A stretch of 8,272 nt of DNA from Tateyamaria sp. (GTDB taxonomy: Bacteria; Pseudomonadota; Alphaproteobacteria; Rhodobacterales; Rhodobacteraceae), in assembly GCA_018668195.1 (NCBI GenBank), contig JABITU010000010.1:1-8272 (forward strand), read 5' to 3'. The position numbers were made by a program, and so were the translations under genes. Numbering within the stretch: the stretch's first letter is position 1; each line of letters starts with the position of its first letter. The notes under the pieces are model-generated. The model did not search any database and was not told where the DNA came from. It saw nothing but the letters and a program-made list of their open reading frames with translations. Positions 1 through 6,515 of this stretch are shown here, piece by piece.

Positions 1-647
1 CCATCGGGTACGGCATTTGCGTCTGGCTCTGATACATTCCCTGCGTCGGCCACTGTGTCAGCTTCCGCTTCAGAAGGTGCCACAACATCCTCGGATGTCG
101 CCTCTTGCGCGTTATCTTCTGCGCGCACAGGCGCCTCTACCGGTGTTTCGCCTTTGGTGTCCACAGTAGATTCAGCGTTTGCTTTGTCGAATTCTTCATC
201 CAGATCTATGGTCTGCATACCCTCGATCTCGGTCGATGCTGTCGCATCGTCAGTCTCGATTGCCACGGCCTTGGATTTAGAAGACGACCTGCGACGCGAT
301 GACTTGGGTTTGGTTGCGACCTTTTCTTCCTCTTCGTCACGGACCTTTTGCGCTTCGGCATAGGCACGCTCTTCGGCCAGCAAAGCTTCGCGGTCGGCAA
401 CTGGAATTTGGTAATAATCCGGATGAATCTCTGAAAAGGCGAGAAAACCGTGTCGATTTCCGCCATAATCGACAAACGCCGCCTGAAGCGACGGTTCAAC
501 CCGCGTTACTTTTGCAAGATATATGTTGCCAGCAAGCTGGCGTCTGTTTTCGGATTCAAAGTCAAATTCCTCAACCTTGTTTCCGTCCACCACCACGACG
601 CGGGTTTCTTCCGCGTGGGTGGCATCGATAAGCATTTTCTTTGGCAT
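1..647 (-). CDS. rne: Ribonuclease E, N-terminal part (cut by window edge)
   Basis: This is the N-terminal 215 residues of RNase E, the endoribonuclease that cleaves AU-rich single-stranded RNA and scaffolds the RNA degradosome. The start reads MPKKMLIDATHAEETRVVVV, followed by the S1-domain block with NIYLAKVTRVEPSLQAAFVDYG (residues 41-62) and HGFLAFSEIHPDYY (66-79), all typical of alphaproteobacterial RNase E. From about residue 84 the S1 fold is interrupted by a charged low-complexity insertion: acidic and alanine-rich first, then a basic SSRRRSSSKSK patch (116-126), then a long Glu/Asp/Ala-rich stretch to the window edge. Such an insertion is usual in Rhodobacterales. The catalytic DNase I-like part lies outside the window. 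The ATG is at 645-647, preceded by a weak ribosome site (GAAAGAAC), and an in-frame TGA at 654-656 blocks any longer start. Identity is confident; the remainder of the gene is unseen. Confidence 0.95.
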   Translation of the reverse strand, partial: MPKKMLIDATHAEETRVVVVDGNKVEEFDFESENRRQLAGNIYLAKVTRVEPSLQAAFVDYGGNRHGFLAFSEIHPDYYQIPVADREALLAEERAYAEAQKVRDEEEEKVATKPKSSRRRSSSKSKAVAIETDDATASTEIEGMQTIDLDEEFDKANAESTVDTKGETPVEAPVRAEDNAQEATSEDVVAPSEAEADTVADAGNVSEPDANAVPD

Positions 648-745
648 GTTCTTTCACTGCACAACAGCGCATCCGGCGCACCCGGGGGGGGGCTTCGGAT
701 TTGGGGTCGTGTCTGTTTTGGGCGATAAGCGATGCGCCGCATGTC

Positions 746-761
746 TGGCCAGCTATGGCCA
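746..761. other. Perfect hairpin TGGCCA-GCTA-TGGCCA in rne leader
   Basis: Two copies of the self-complementary hexamer TGGCCA are separated by four bases, forming a six-pair stem with a tetraloop on either strand. It lies about 100 bases before the rne start. There is no following T tract, so it is not an intrinsic terminator. It is best read as part of the leader structure. Confidence 0.4.
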
Positions 762-808
762 CTGCTTTACGGTCAATCTCATCAACGCGCATCATCGCGG
801 TTTTCTCC

Positions 809-838
809 GATACGCAGGCCTCCTCGGCAGTACGTATC
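809..838 (-). other. Long stem-loop in rne leader with GAGGAGG in the loop
   Basis: The minus strand arms GATACGTA (831-838) and TGCGTATC (809-816) give eight pairs, one of them a T-G wobble. The 14-base loop contains GAGGAGG (819-825), a Shine-Dalgarno-like purine run, and can close further through GCC/GGC. It lies 30-40 bases upstream of the tandem ATGs at 790-795. This is the most stable-looking element of the leader. It may bind RNase E or a ribosome, or pair with a C/U-rich small RNA; none of these is shown by the sequence. Confidence 0.45.
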
Positions 839-880
839 CGTTTATTCGCTGCGATAGACCTCGGTCCACGTCAGCATCTC

Positions 881-899
881 TTGGTCGGTTACGACCCAA
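881..899 (-). other. Hairpin in rne leader, near the predicted 5' end
   Basis: The minus strand reads TTGGGTCG, loop TAAC, CGACCAA. It pairs as five contiguous G/C-rich base pairs plus two A-T pairs across a single bulged G. If transcription starts near 898 this hairpin would sit at the very 5' end of the rne transcript, where it could limit access of 5'-end-dependent RNases. The pairing is seen directly; the role is inferred. Confidence 0.4.
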
Positions 900-904
900 T
901 CGGT

Positions 905-932
905 CTATTAGAGGTGTGACAAGCAATGTCAG
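905..932 (-). promoter_or_regulatory. Candidate vegetative promoter for rne
   Basis: On the minus strand CTGACA (927-932, five of six matches to TTGACA) is followed after 16 bases by TAATAG (905-910), a poor -10 match. Transcription would start near position 898, giving a leader of about 250 bases before the rne ATG. This is a weak, pattern-based guess; other start sites in the gap are possible. Confidence 0.22.
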
Positions 933-967
933 GTCCGTCTAACAGCGAAACTCAATACTTCAGGACA

Positions 968-988
968 CAGGGCGCAATAGCGCCTCTG
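968..988 (-). other. GC-rich hairpin in the dctD 3' flank
   Basis: The arms GGCGC and GCGCC enclose the loop AATA on the plus strand (971-984). They extend by CAG/CTG across one bulged base. The hairpin lies about 160 bases beyond the dctD stop on the minus strand and just upstream of the candidate rne promoter. No T run follows it, so it could be a transcript-end stabiliser or a Rho-dependent end, but it does not qualify as an intrinsic terminator. Confidence 0.35.
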
Positions 989-1149
989 CCCCGTCGCTTC
1001 AGATAAGGCTAGAACGGTGCCAATGACAATGGGCAATCGCATGTTTGGTCCAGCTCGGCCATGATTTCTGAAGTATCTTTTTAAAAAATGCCGGCCAAAC
1101 GCAATACATTTACACAACCAATAAGGGATTTGTGCTGTTCTCAGCCTGA

Positions 1150-2496
1150 TTAAGAGGCGGATGATAAATAATCTGATCTCTGCAGTCCGTATTTGGCCAT
1201 TTTTTCGTTCAATGTCCGCCTTGGTAGACAAAGCTCGTCCATGACGCTTCCGATAGCCCCCTTATGGCGACGCATGGTGTTATCGATCAGCATTCTTTCA
1301 AAAGCTTCGACATATTCCTTAAGCGGCTTTCCTTCGGTGGTCATGACGGGCTGCATTTCTTCGTGGTCGCTCATCAACAAAGATGCGATCGAACCCGCGC
1401 CGCGGCGCGCCTGTAACACCGCCCGCTCAGCAATATTGATCAGTTGCCGCACATTGCCTGGCCATGGCGCTTGCAACAGCTGGGCTGCCTCCTGTGCAGA
1501 TATTTTGGGTGCCGCACATCCGTATTCATCTGCAAACTGATCACTGACGCGGGTAAACAGCATCAAGATATCCTCACCACGCTGGCGCAGGGGCGGCAAG
1601 GTAATCTTGAGCGCGGCAAGCCGGTAGTAAAGGTCTGGGCGCAGCGCGTCCTCGCACGTGCGACCCGCTTCTTGCAGGTTAGAAATACCGATAATGCGAG
1701 TTTCTGCCGGAGTACCCTGTTCGTTGATTATGCTTAACAAACGAGCCTGCAGGCCTTGGCTCATCGCCTCGATGTCCTCCAGCACAAGGGTGCCGCCGCG
1801 CGCCTCTTCGATTGCAGGCAATTGTGCATCCTCGGGTAGCATCGGACCAAAAAGCCGTTTGGCCAATGCGTCTTCTTCCCAAGCTGAACAGCTGACCAAA
1901 ACGAATTTCTTACCCGCCCGGCTACCCACCGCGTGCAATGCATGAGCCACAAGAGTTTTTCCGGTGCCTGTCTCTCCGTCGATCAGCGCATGGCCATCCG
2001 CCTGCCCCAGATCCAGAATATCTTCGCGCAGCCGATCCATGACGGGCGATGTTCCGATCAGCTTTTTCATGAGCTGGCCACCATCGCTTAATTCGCGGCG
2101 CAGCGCCCGGTTGTCCATGATCAGACGGCGCGCGCCAGTGGCTTTCTTGGCCAGTTCTGACATGCGGTCCGGATTGAATGGCTTTTCAAGAAAATCAAAG
2201 GCTCCGACGCGCATCGCCTCGACCGCCATGGGCACGTCACCGTGGCCAGTGATCATAATCACAGGCAAGGCGCTGTCATTTCCCATTAGTTTTTTTAGGA
2301 ACTGCATCCCATCCATGCCTGGCATCTTGATATCAGAGATCACGATGCCGGGGTATTCCGGTCCAAGGACCTTAAGCGCTTCCTCGGCGCTGGCGAATGT
2401 TTCAGTGTCATACCCAGACAACGCCAGCCACTGGCTGATCGACTGACGCATATCCCGTTCGTCATCGACAATGGCAATTTTCATGGCTTGGGTCAT
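1150..2496 (-). CDS. dctD: DctD-like response regulator lacking the GAFTGA loop
   Basis: A 448-residue NtrC-family response regulator, partner of the DctB sensor encoded just upstream. The receiver domain (about 5-120) is intact: acidic D11/D12, phosphoacceptor D55 in SDIKMPG, T83 and K105 in EKPF. The central AAA+ domain has Walker A GETGTGKT (174-181), RPDLYYRL (286-293), PPLRQRGEDI and WPGNVRQL (345-352). After LFG (215-217), where DctD proteins normally have GHExGAFTGA, the sequence runs directly through PMLPEDAQLP to the Walker B strand. Walker B reads GGTLVLEDIE (234-243) instead of the usual FLDEIE, so its D and E are in reverse order. A Fis-type helix-turn-helix is present at the C-terminus (about 414-438, LPRRTLNEKMAKYGL). 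The ATG at 2494-2496 follows GGAG by seven bases and lies 15 bases after the dctB stop. DctD normally activates sigma-54 promoters of C4-dicarboxylate transport genes; without GAFTGA this protein probably acts otherwise. The symbol rests on overall similarity and on the partner gene. Confidence 0.88.
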   Translation of the reverse strand: MTQAMKIAIVDDERDMRQSISQWLALSGYDTETFASAEEALKVLGPEYPGIVISDIKMPGMDGMQFLKKLMGNDSALPVIMITGHGDVPMAVEAMRVGAFDFLEKPFNPDRMSELAKKATGARRLIMDNRALRRELSDGGQLMKKLIGTSPVMDRLREDILDLGQADGHALIDGETGTGKTLVAHALHAVGSRAGKKFVLVSCSAWEEDALAKRLFGPMLPEDAQLPAIEEARGGTLVLEDIEAMSQGLQARLLSIINEQGTPAETRIIGISNLQEAGRTCEDALRPDLYYRLAALKITLPPLRQRGEDILMLFTRVSDQFADEYGCAAPKISAQEAAQLLQAPWPGNVRQLINIAERAVLQARRGAGSIASLLMSDHEEMQPVMTTEGKPLKEYVEAFERMLIDNTMRRHKGAIGSVMDELCLPRRTLNEKMAKYGLQRSDYLSSAS

Positions 2497-2511
2497 CGGT
2501 TTTCTCCAGGC

Positions 2512-4332
2512 CTACTCGGCCGCTTTAATCGTGTTGTCAGTAGCTGAAGGCTCAGAAAGGATCGGCAACTGCATTTCAAAAACGGCACCGCCCACTTGAC
2601 CATTCCGCGCGGTCAGTCGCCCACCTAAATCGTTGACAATACCAGACGAGATAGCAAGCCCCAGCCCGACCCCATCACCAGGCTGCTTAGTGGTATAAAA
2701 CGGCTCAAAGAGAGCATCCAGATCAATAACCCCCGGCCCGTTGTCGCGCACTGTCAGTGTTGCCGTTTCGCCAACTGAAAGGATGATGTCGACCTGCGGT
2801 TCCCTCATTGTTTTGGTGGCATCGATAGCATTGCGCAACAGGTTGACCATCACCTGTTCGATCCGCATCTGATCACCCATAACCATGGCGGGAAACGGCG
2901 GTAACATTCGGTTGATCAAGACACGGCGCTGACGCAGCTGTGGTTCCATCATCGACAGAGCAGCGGCAAGCGCATCGCCCATATTTACTGGGCTTAACGC
3001 ATCCTGCCCCTTGCGGGCATATGACTTTAGCTGTCGGGTAATCGCGCCCATCCGCTCGATCAGACTATCGATCCGCCCAAAGCTCACGATGGCTTCTTCT
3101 GGGCGGTTGCGATGCAGCAGCAATCGTGCGCCAGCAAGATAGGTTTTCATTGCTGCCAGAGGCTGATTGAGTTCGTGGCTGACGGCAGCTGACATTTCGC
3201 CTAGAGCGGCCAATTTTGAGGATTGCTCGAGGGTTTGCTCGGCCACAGCCAAGTCTTCTTGCACGCGTTTCCGCTCGGCGATTTCTCGCTGCAGCTGTGC
3301 GTTCAACCGGCGAAGCTCTGCCGACTCTCTTGCGAATAGCGCGAGCCGAAGCGCCGATTGTCGGCTGAGCGCATAAAATGCTAGGGCCAGCAAAATTGCG
3401 AATCCCATGATTTCGAGCGCTAGAACCCCATTCACCCGTTCGCGCACTGAAGTGTACGTGTTAAAAGATGTTATGTGCCAGCCCCGGAACGGGATACGAG
3501 CTTCCAACCGCATTGCACCCTCTCCCTGCAAATATGCATCCGGCGGAAGTGCTCTCCAATCATCGGTTTTACGGATCACGCGATCGATTGCACTTTGTGG
3601 GGTTTCGCGGACCAGGGCGCCTTGTTCTGTAAGGCCGCGCCAACGCGGTTCTGTGGACAGAACGATCTGACCTGTGCTGTCTGTGACAAAAACAGCCGCA
3701 GAAATTCCCGCCCAGGCACGCTCAAATTTTTGCAAATCCACCTCAACCGAGATCACACCCAGCAAATCTCCGCCTGCGGTCACCCGGCGCGAGTAAACAA
3801 AATTAAACCCATTCGTTTCCTTGGGTGTCACTGTAAAAATCGTTTCAGATCCGCGCAGGGCCTCAATGAAATATGCCTCGGCCCGATGTGATGACCCCAA
3901 CACATTACGGCTCGTTGCTGCAACCGCTCTGCCGTCAAGATCCAGCAGCATCAGGTTAGCAGCACCAATTTCTTCCACAAAGGATAAAAGGCGTTGGGTG
4001 GATTGCTGATAATCGGCAGAGTTCAACGCCCCAATCAGTGTCGGATCGCGCGCCAGCAATTGCGGCACAATGGCGCTGCGGCGCAATTCGCTAAGCAGGT
4101 TGCCAGAATACAGGGCAAGGCGTAGTTCGGCTCGGTTGCGCGTGTTTTCTGTAAATCTGTCGGTCAGCAGCCTGTTGGTCAGCGCGACAGTCACGATGGC
4201 CGCAACAATCAGTACCGCAAGTGCCGCACGAACGCGCCAGCTTGTGGTAAGTGCTATTGTAGTTTTTCTGCCGCGGAGTGCTGGAGGGATAGCCATAACA
4301 CACAGCATAGGCCGCACGCAGTGCTTGCTCAA
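2512..4332 (-). CDS. dctB: C4-dicarboxylate sensor histidine kinase DctB
   Basis: A membrane sensor kinase of up to 606 residues. Membrane segment 1 is at about 34-52, a periplasmic double-PAS/Cache region spans about 53-300, and membrane segment 2 is at about 301-323. A cytoplasmic coiled coil (about 330-372) leads to the HisKA domain with phosphorylated H386 in AAVSHELNQPLAAMKTYLAGA. The ATPase domain shows the N box (NLLRNAID, 497-504), DNGPGV (530-535), FEPFYTTK (542-549) and GDGVGLGL (552-559). It should sense periplasmic C4-dicarboxylates such as succinate or fumarate and phosphorylate the adjacent DctD. The start given is TTG, preceded by GAGG at seven bases and only 9 bases after the purQ stop. 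ATG codons at 4308 and 4296 (residues 9 and 13) are alternatives without a clear ribosome site, so the first 12 residues are uncertain. The identity is firm; the exact ligand is inferred. Confidence 0.92.
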   Translation of the reverse strand: MSKHCVRPMLCVMAIPPALRGRKTTIALTTSWRVRAALAVLIVAAIVTVALTNRLLTDRFTENTRNRAELRLALYSGNLLSELRRSAIVPQLLARDPTLIGALNSADYQQSTQRLLSFVEEIGAANLMLLDLDGRAVAATSRNVLGSSHRAEAYFIEALRGSETIFTVTPKETNGFNFVYSRRVTAGGDLLGVISVEVDLQKFERAWAGISAAVFVTDSTGQIVLSTEPRWRGLTEQGALVRETPQSAIDRVIRKTDDWRALPPDAYLQGEGAMRLEARIPFRGWHITSFNTYTSVRERVNGVLALEIMGFAILLALAFYALSRQSALRLALFARESAELRRLNAQLQREIAERKRVQEDLAVAEQTLEQSSKLAALGEMSAAVSHELNQPLAAMKTYLAGARLLLHRNRPEEAIVSFGRIDSLIERMGAITRQLKSYARKGQDALSPVNMGDALAAALSMMEPQLRQRRVLINRMLPPFPAMVMGDQMRIEQVMVNLLRNAIDATKTMREPQVDIILSVGETATLTVRDNGPGVIDLDALFEPFYTTKQPGDGVGLGLAISSGIVNDLGGRLTARNGQVGGAVFEMQLPILSEPSATDNTIKAAE

Positions 4333-4341
4333 CCTTACACC

Positions 4342-5010
4342 TCAGGCAGCGGTCAATTGGCCTACAATTGCGCGAAAGAACGCCTGTCCATCTTTCCCGC
4401 CATGACCAGAATCCGACGCGCGTTCGGGGTGTGGCATCATGCCAAGCACACGACGGTTGTCTGACACGATTCCAGCAATGTCCCGCTGTGATCCGTTCGG
4501 GTTTTCCGTGTAGGTAAAAACCACGCGATCATCGCCTTCTAGCCGATCCAGCGTTGTCTCATCAGCAAAATAATTACCATCGTGATGTGCAATCGGAATA
4601 TCGATGACATCGCCTGTACTGTACCCTTCGGTAAATATCATCTGAGTACTTTGAACGTTCAAGCCAACAGATTTACAGATATATTTCAAACCTGCATTCC
4701 GCAAAAGCACACCGGGCAAAATGCCAGTTTCCGTCAACACCTGAAATCCATTGCAAATACCAAAGGCATAGCCGCCCCGTTCTGCATGAGCTTTTACGGC
4801 TTGGCAAATCGGTGAATTAGCCGCGATAGCACCGCACCGCAAATAATCACCAAAAGAAAACCCACCCGGCACCCCAACAATATCAACGCCATCTGGCAGG
4901 CCTGTGTCCTTGTGCCAAACCATTGTTACATCTGCACCCGCCGCTTCCAATGCAACCGCAAGATCGCGATCACAATTTGAGCCGGGAAAAACCACCACCG
5001 CTGCGCGCAT
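4342..5010 (-). CDS. purQ: Phosphoribosylformylglycinamidine synthase subunit PurQ (glutaminase)
   Basis: A 222-residue class I glutamine amidotransferase subunit of FGAM synthase. It hydrolyses glutamine and feeds ammonia to PurL for conversion of FGAR to FGAM in de novo purine synthesis. The start [16 protein letters not shown] is typical of the family. The nucleophile is C86 in GICNGFQVL, and the catalytic His/Glu are H194 and E196 in MMPHPER. Length fits bacterial PurQ. Its ATG overlaps the purS stop by one base (TGATG), so the two are translationally coupled. purL, the third subunit gene, is not in the window. The gene appears intact. Confidence 0.97.
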   Translation of the reverse strand: MRAAVVVFPGSNCDRDLAVALEAAGADVTMVWHKDTGLPDGVDIVGVPGGFSFGDYLRCGAIAANSPICQAVKAHAERGGYAFGICNGFQVLTETGILPGVLLRNAGLKYICKSVGLNVQSTQMIFTEGYSTGDVIDIPIAHHDGNYFADETTLDRLEGDDRVVFTYTENPNGSQRDIAGIVSDNRRVLGMMPHPERASDSGHGGKDGQAFFRAIVGQLTAA

Positions 5011-5240
5011 CAGCCCAATTCTACCCGGTAGGATTCGATGACTGTATTAGCCAGCAACTTTTCACACATTGCCGCGACATCAGCCCCTGATGTGCCCTCA
5101 GCCAAGTCCAGTTCGATCACCTTGCCCTGCCGCACGCCGTTCACACCCTCAAAGCCCATGGCACCCAGCGCATGGCGCACAGCCTCGCCTTGCGGGTCCA
5201 GAACCCCTGTCTTTAGCATAACATGTACTGTGGCCTTCAT
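5010..5240 (-). CDS. purS: Phosphoribosylformylglycinamidine synthase subunit PurS
   Basis: A 76-residue protein matching PurS, the small structural subunit that bridges PurL and PurQ in the three-part FGAM synthase. Recognisable family features are the opening [20 protein letters not shown], the middle [12 protein letters not shown] segment, and the end IESYRVELG. The ATG follows GGAAGG by six bases. It lies 43 bases after purC and overlaps purQ by one base, making a purC-purS-purQ block. The gene is intact and of normal length. Confidence 0.96.
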   Translation of the reverse strand: MKATVHVMLKTGVLDPQGEAVRHALGAMGFEGVNGVRQGKVIELDLAEGTSGADVAAMCEKLLANTVIESYRVELG

Positions 5241-5283
5241 CGTGGACCTTCCATTGTTCCAAAAATTTGAAAAAAAGCCCGGC

Positions 5284-6045
5284 TCAAGTGATCAGCGTCG
5301 GCTTGGTAACGGGCGTGGGCGACCTTGGGATAACGCCAAGACGGCGCGCCACTTCGGTGTAGGCATCTTTAAGATCGCCCAAATCGCGTCGAAATACGTC
5401 CTTGTCCAGTTTCTGGCCCGTTTCGATGTCCCAAAGCCTGCAACTGTCGGGGCTTATTTCATCGGCGATGATCAACCGCATGAAATCACCGTCATAGACG
5501 CGACCAATCTCGATCTTGAAATCCACCAGACGAATTCCCACGGCCAGCAACATGCCCGACAAAAAATCATTTACCCTAAGGGCTAGACTTAAAATGTCGT
5601 CCATATCCTGCTGGCTGGCCCAACCAAAGGCCGCGATATGTTCTTCGGTAACCAGTGGATCGCCCAGCTTGTCGTCTTTGTAGCAATATTCGACGATGGG
5701 GCGCGGCAATTGCGTGCCCTCTTCGATCCCAAGTCGCTGGCTCATGGTCCCGGCCGCATAGTTGCGCACGATCACTTCTAACGGCACGATCTCGCATGAA
5801 CGCACCAGCTGTTCGCGCATGTTCAAACGCTTAATAAAGTGCGTCGGCACGCCGATCTGGCCCAATCCAGTCATGAAAAATTCGCTCAGGCGATTGTTTA
5901 GAACGCCCTTGCCCTCGATCACGTCCTTTTTCTGGGCGTTGAAAGCGGTGGCATCATCCTTGAAGTACTGCACGATTGTCCCCGGCTGTGGACCTTCATA
6001 AAGGATCTTTGCCTTGCCCTCGTAAATCTTTTTGCGTCGCGCCAT
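5284..6045 (-). CDS. purC: Phosphoribosylaminoimidazole-succinocarboxamide synthase
   Basis: A 253-residue SAICAR synthetase, which joins CAIR and aspartate using ATP in purine synthesis. The start [19 protein letters not shown] is characteristic. Both family signatures are visible: [14 protein letters not shown] (residues 87-100) and LVDFKIEIG (173-181), followed by [14 protein letters not shown] (193-206). The ATG at 6043-6045 is chosen because AGGA lies at proper spacing upstream and because the protein then matches the usual length. The frame is open further upstream to 6105, but that extension has no family character. The gene heads the purC-purS-purQ block and is divergent from the zeta-subunit gene. 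It appears intact. Confidence 0.97.
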   Translation of the reverse strand: MARRKKIYEGKAKILYEGPQPGTIVQYFKDDATAFNAQKKDVIEGKGVLNNRLSEFFMTGLGQIGVPTHFIKRLNMREQLVRSCEIVPLEVIVRNYAAGTMSQRLGIEEGTQLPRPIVEYCYKDDKLGDPLVTEEHIAAFGWASQQDMDDILSLALRVNDFLSGMLLAVGIRLVDFKIEIGRVYDGDFMRLIIADEISPDSCRLWDIETGQKLDKDVFRRDLGDLKDAYTEVARRLGVIPRSPTPVTKPTLIT

Positions 6046-6196
6046 GGGCATCCTTTCGGTGCTATCAGGGCCTGAGTCTGCCCGATCTGTCGCTCTCTTA
6101 AGCAATCAGCGGGTGTGTCGCAAGCAAAGGGGTTGCGCGGCGGCATGCACGCCCTCATGTCGATAGCAGTGGGATAACCCCTGGAGGACTGAAACC
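6046..6196. promoter_or_regulatory. Divergent promoter region between purC and the zeta-subunit gene
   Basis: This 151-base gap must hold the promoters for the leftward purine genes and the rightward zeta gene. For purC, TTGCTT or TTGCGA elements on the minus strand near 6115-6125 precede AT-rich CTTAAG (about 6098-6104), a weak -35/-10 pair. For the zeta gene no convincing pair stands out, although TTGCGC (6133-6138) could serve as a -35. Hexamer arms GGGGTT (6129-6134) and AACCCC (6176-6181) form an inverted repeat around this area. The strong ribosome site GGAGG of the zeta gene is at 6183-6187, eight or nine bases before its ATG. Confidence 0.4.
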
Positions 6197-6514
6197 ATGA
6201 ACACATTCAACGATCGTGAAAACGCATTTGAAAATTAATTCGCCCATGATGCGGAAATGCAGTTCAAGGCTGATGCGCGCCGTAACAAACTATTGGGTCT
6301 GTGGGCAGCAGCCTTGATGCGCAAATCAGAACAGGACGCTGCTAAATATGCTTTTGAGGTGGTCAAGTCTGACTTCGAAGAAGCCGGCGACGAGGATGTA
6401 TATCGTAAGGTGTCTGGCGATCTTGGCACGCTCGCCGACGAGGCGACGATCCGTGGTAAAATGTCAGCATTGATGGCCTTGGCCAAGGCGCAATTGATGG
6501 AAGAAATCGAATAA
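6197..6514 (+). pseudogene. ATP synthase zeta subunit (DUF1476), in-frame stop at codon 14
   Basis: Read through one TAA, this is a 105-codon frame matching the alphaproteobacterial zeta subunit, a small soluble protein that in Paracoccus binds the F1 part of ATP synthase and blocks ATP hydrolysis. The frame opens with MNTFNDRENAFEN, then TAA (6236-6238), then FAHDAEMQFKADARRNKLLG. In relatives the stop position is normally lysine, so one base change (AAA to TAA) would explain it. The rest is intact: GLWAAALM, SDFEEAGDEDVYRKV, and a helical C-terminus ending EEIE. The ATG at 6197 has a strong GGAGG site upstream, so it is the genuine original start. The stop falls at the edge of the N-terminal inhibitory segment. 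The gene is therefore a recent pseudogene, is expressed as a truncated form from 6257, or contains a sequencing error. Confidence 0.88.
6257..6514 (+). CDS. Possible truncated zeta subunit from an internal ATG
   Basis: This 85-residue frame begins at an in-frame ATG 18 bases past the premature stop of the zeta gene. It retains the four-helix body, from MQFKADARRNKLLGLWAAALM onwards, but lacks the N-terminal inhibitory segment. A ribosome that stops at 6236-6238 could restart here; the local GCGGA just before the ATG is only a poor ribosome site. Whether it is made is unknown. If it is, it should be a zeta variant that may still bind F1 but not inhibit it. This is the only part of the gene an automatic caller would report as a normal CDS. 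Confidence 0.4.
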   Translation: MQFKADARRNKLLGLWAAALMRKSEQDAAKYAFEVVKSDFEEAGDEDVYRKVSGDLGTLADEATIRGKMSALMALAKAQLMEEIE

Positions 6515-6515
6515 G

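Larger units (their letters stand above)
648..1149 (-). promoter_or_regulatory. Long intergenic region: structured rne leader and dctD 3' flank
   Basis: No protein gene is recognisable in these 502 bases on either strand. The part next to rne (about 648-900) is probably its 5' leader. On the minus strand it can form hairpins at 881-899, 809-838 and 746-761. It contains a run of nine C (684-692) and a possible small ORF starting with tandem ATGs at 790-795. The part beyond 930 is the 3' flank of dctD, holding a GC-rich hairpin (968-988) and an A6 tract (1083-1088) but no convincing intrinsic terminator. RNase E genes in enterobacteria and pseudomonads have long leaders through which the enzyme controls its own mRNA; a similar role here is inference from structure and position only. 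Confidence 0.5.

Noticed and set aside
819..825. CCTCCTC in a plus-strand hairpin loop as an anti-Shine-Dalgarno small RNA like the CcsR family
   Set aside because: Only one such loop is present, with no promoter or terminator on the plus strand. The minus-strand leader reading is simpler.
523..942. Open frames of about 90-140 codons on the plus strand opposite the rne start and leader
   Set aside because: They have no recognisable family sequence or good ribosome site, and they lie antisense to the rne coding region and its leader.
1077..1096. Possible intrinsic terminator for dctD: GGCCGGC followed by A and T6 on the minus strand
   Set aside because: GCCGGC is self-complementary with no room for a loop, and no longer stem can be drawn next to the T run.
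929..1231. 100-codon minus-strand frame overlapping the end of dctD
   Set aside because: It overlaps conserved dctD helix-turn-helix sequence in another frame, and its own product resembles nothing known.
5270..5284. Possible terminator or attenuator between purC and purS (AGCCGGGCT followed by T7 on the minus strand)
   Set aside because: The stem is at most three or four pairs with a one- to three-base loop. Ending transcription here would cut off purS and purQ.
6046..6105. A 20-residue N-terminal extension of PurC
   Set aside because: The extension has no family similarity, and the ATG at 6045 has a good ribosome site and gives the standard N-terminus.
6236..6238. Recoding of the TAA in the zeta gene as an amino acid
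   Set aside because: TAA is not a selenocysteine or pyrrolysine codon in bacteria, and other genes in the window use TAA and TGA as normal stops.
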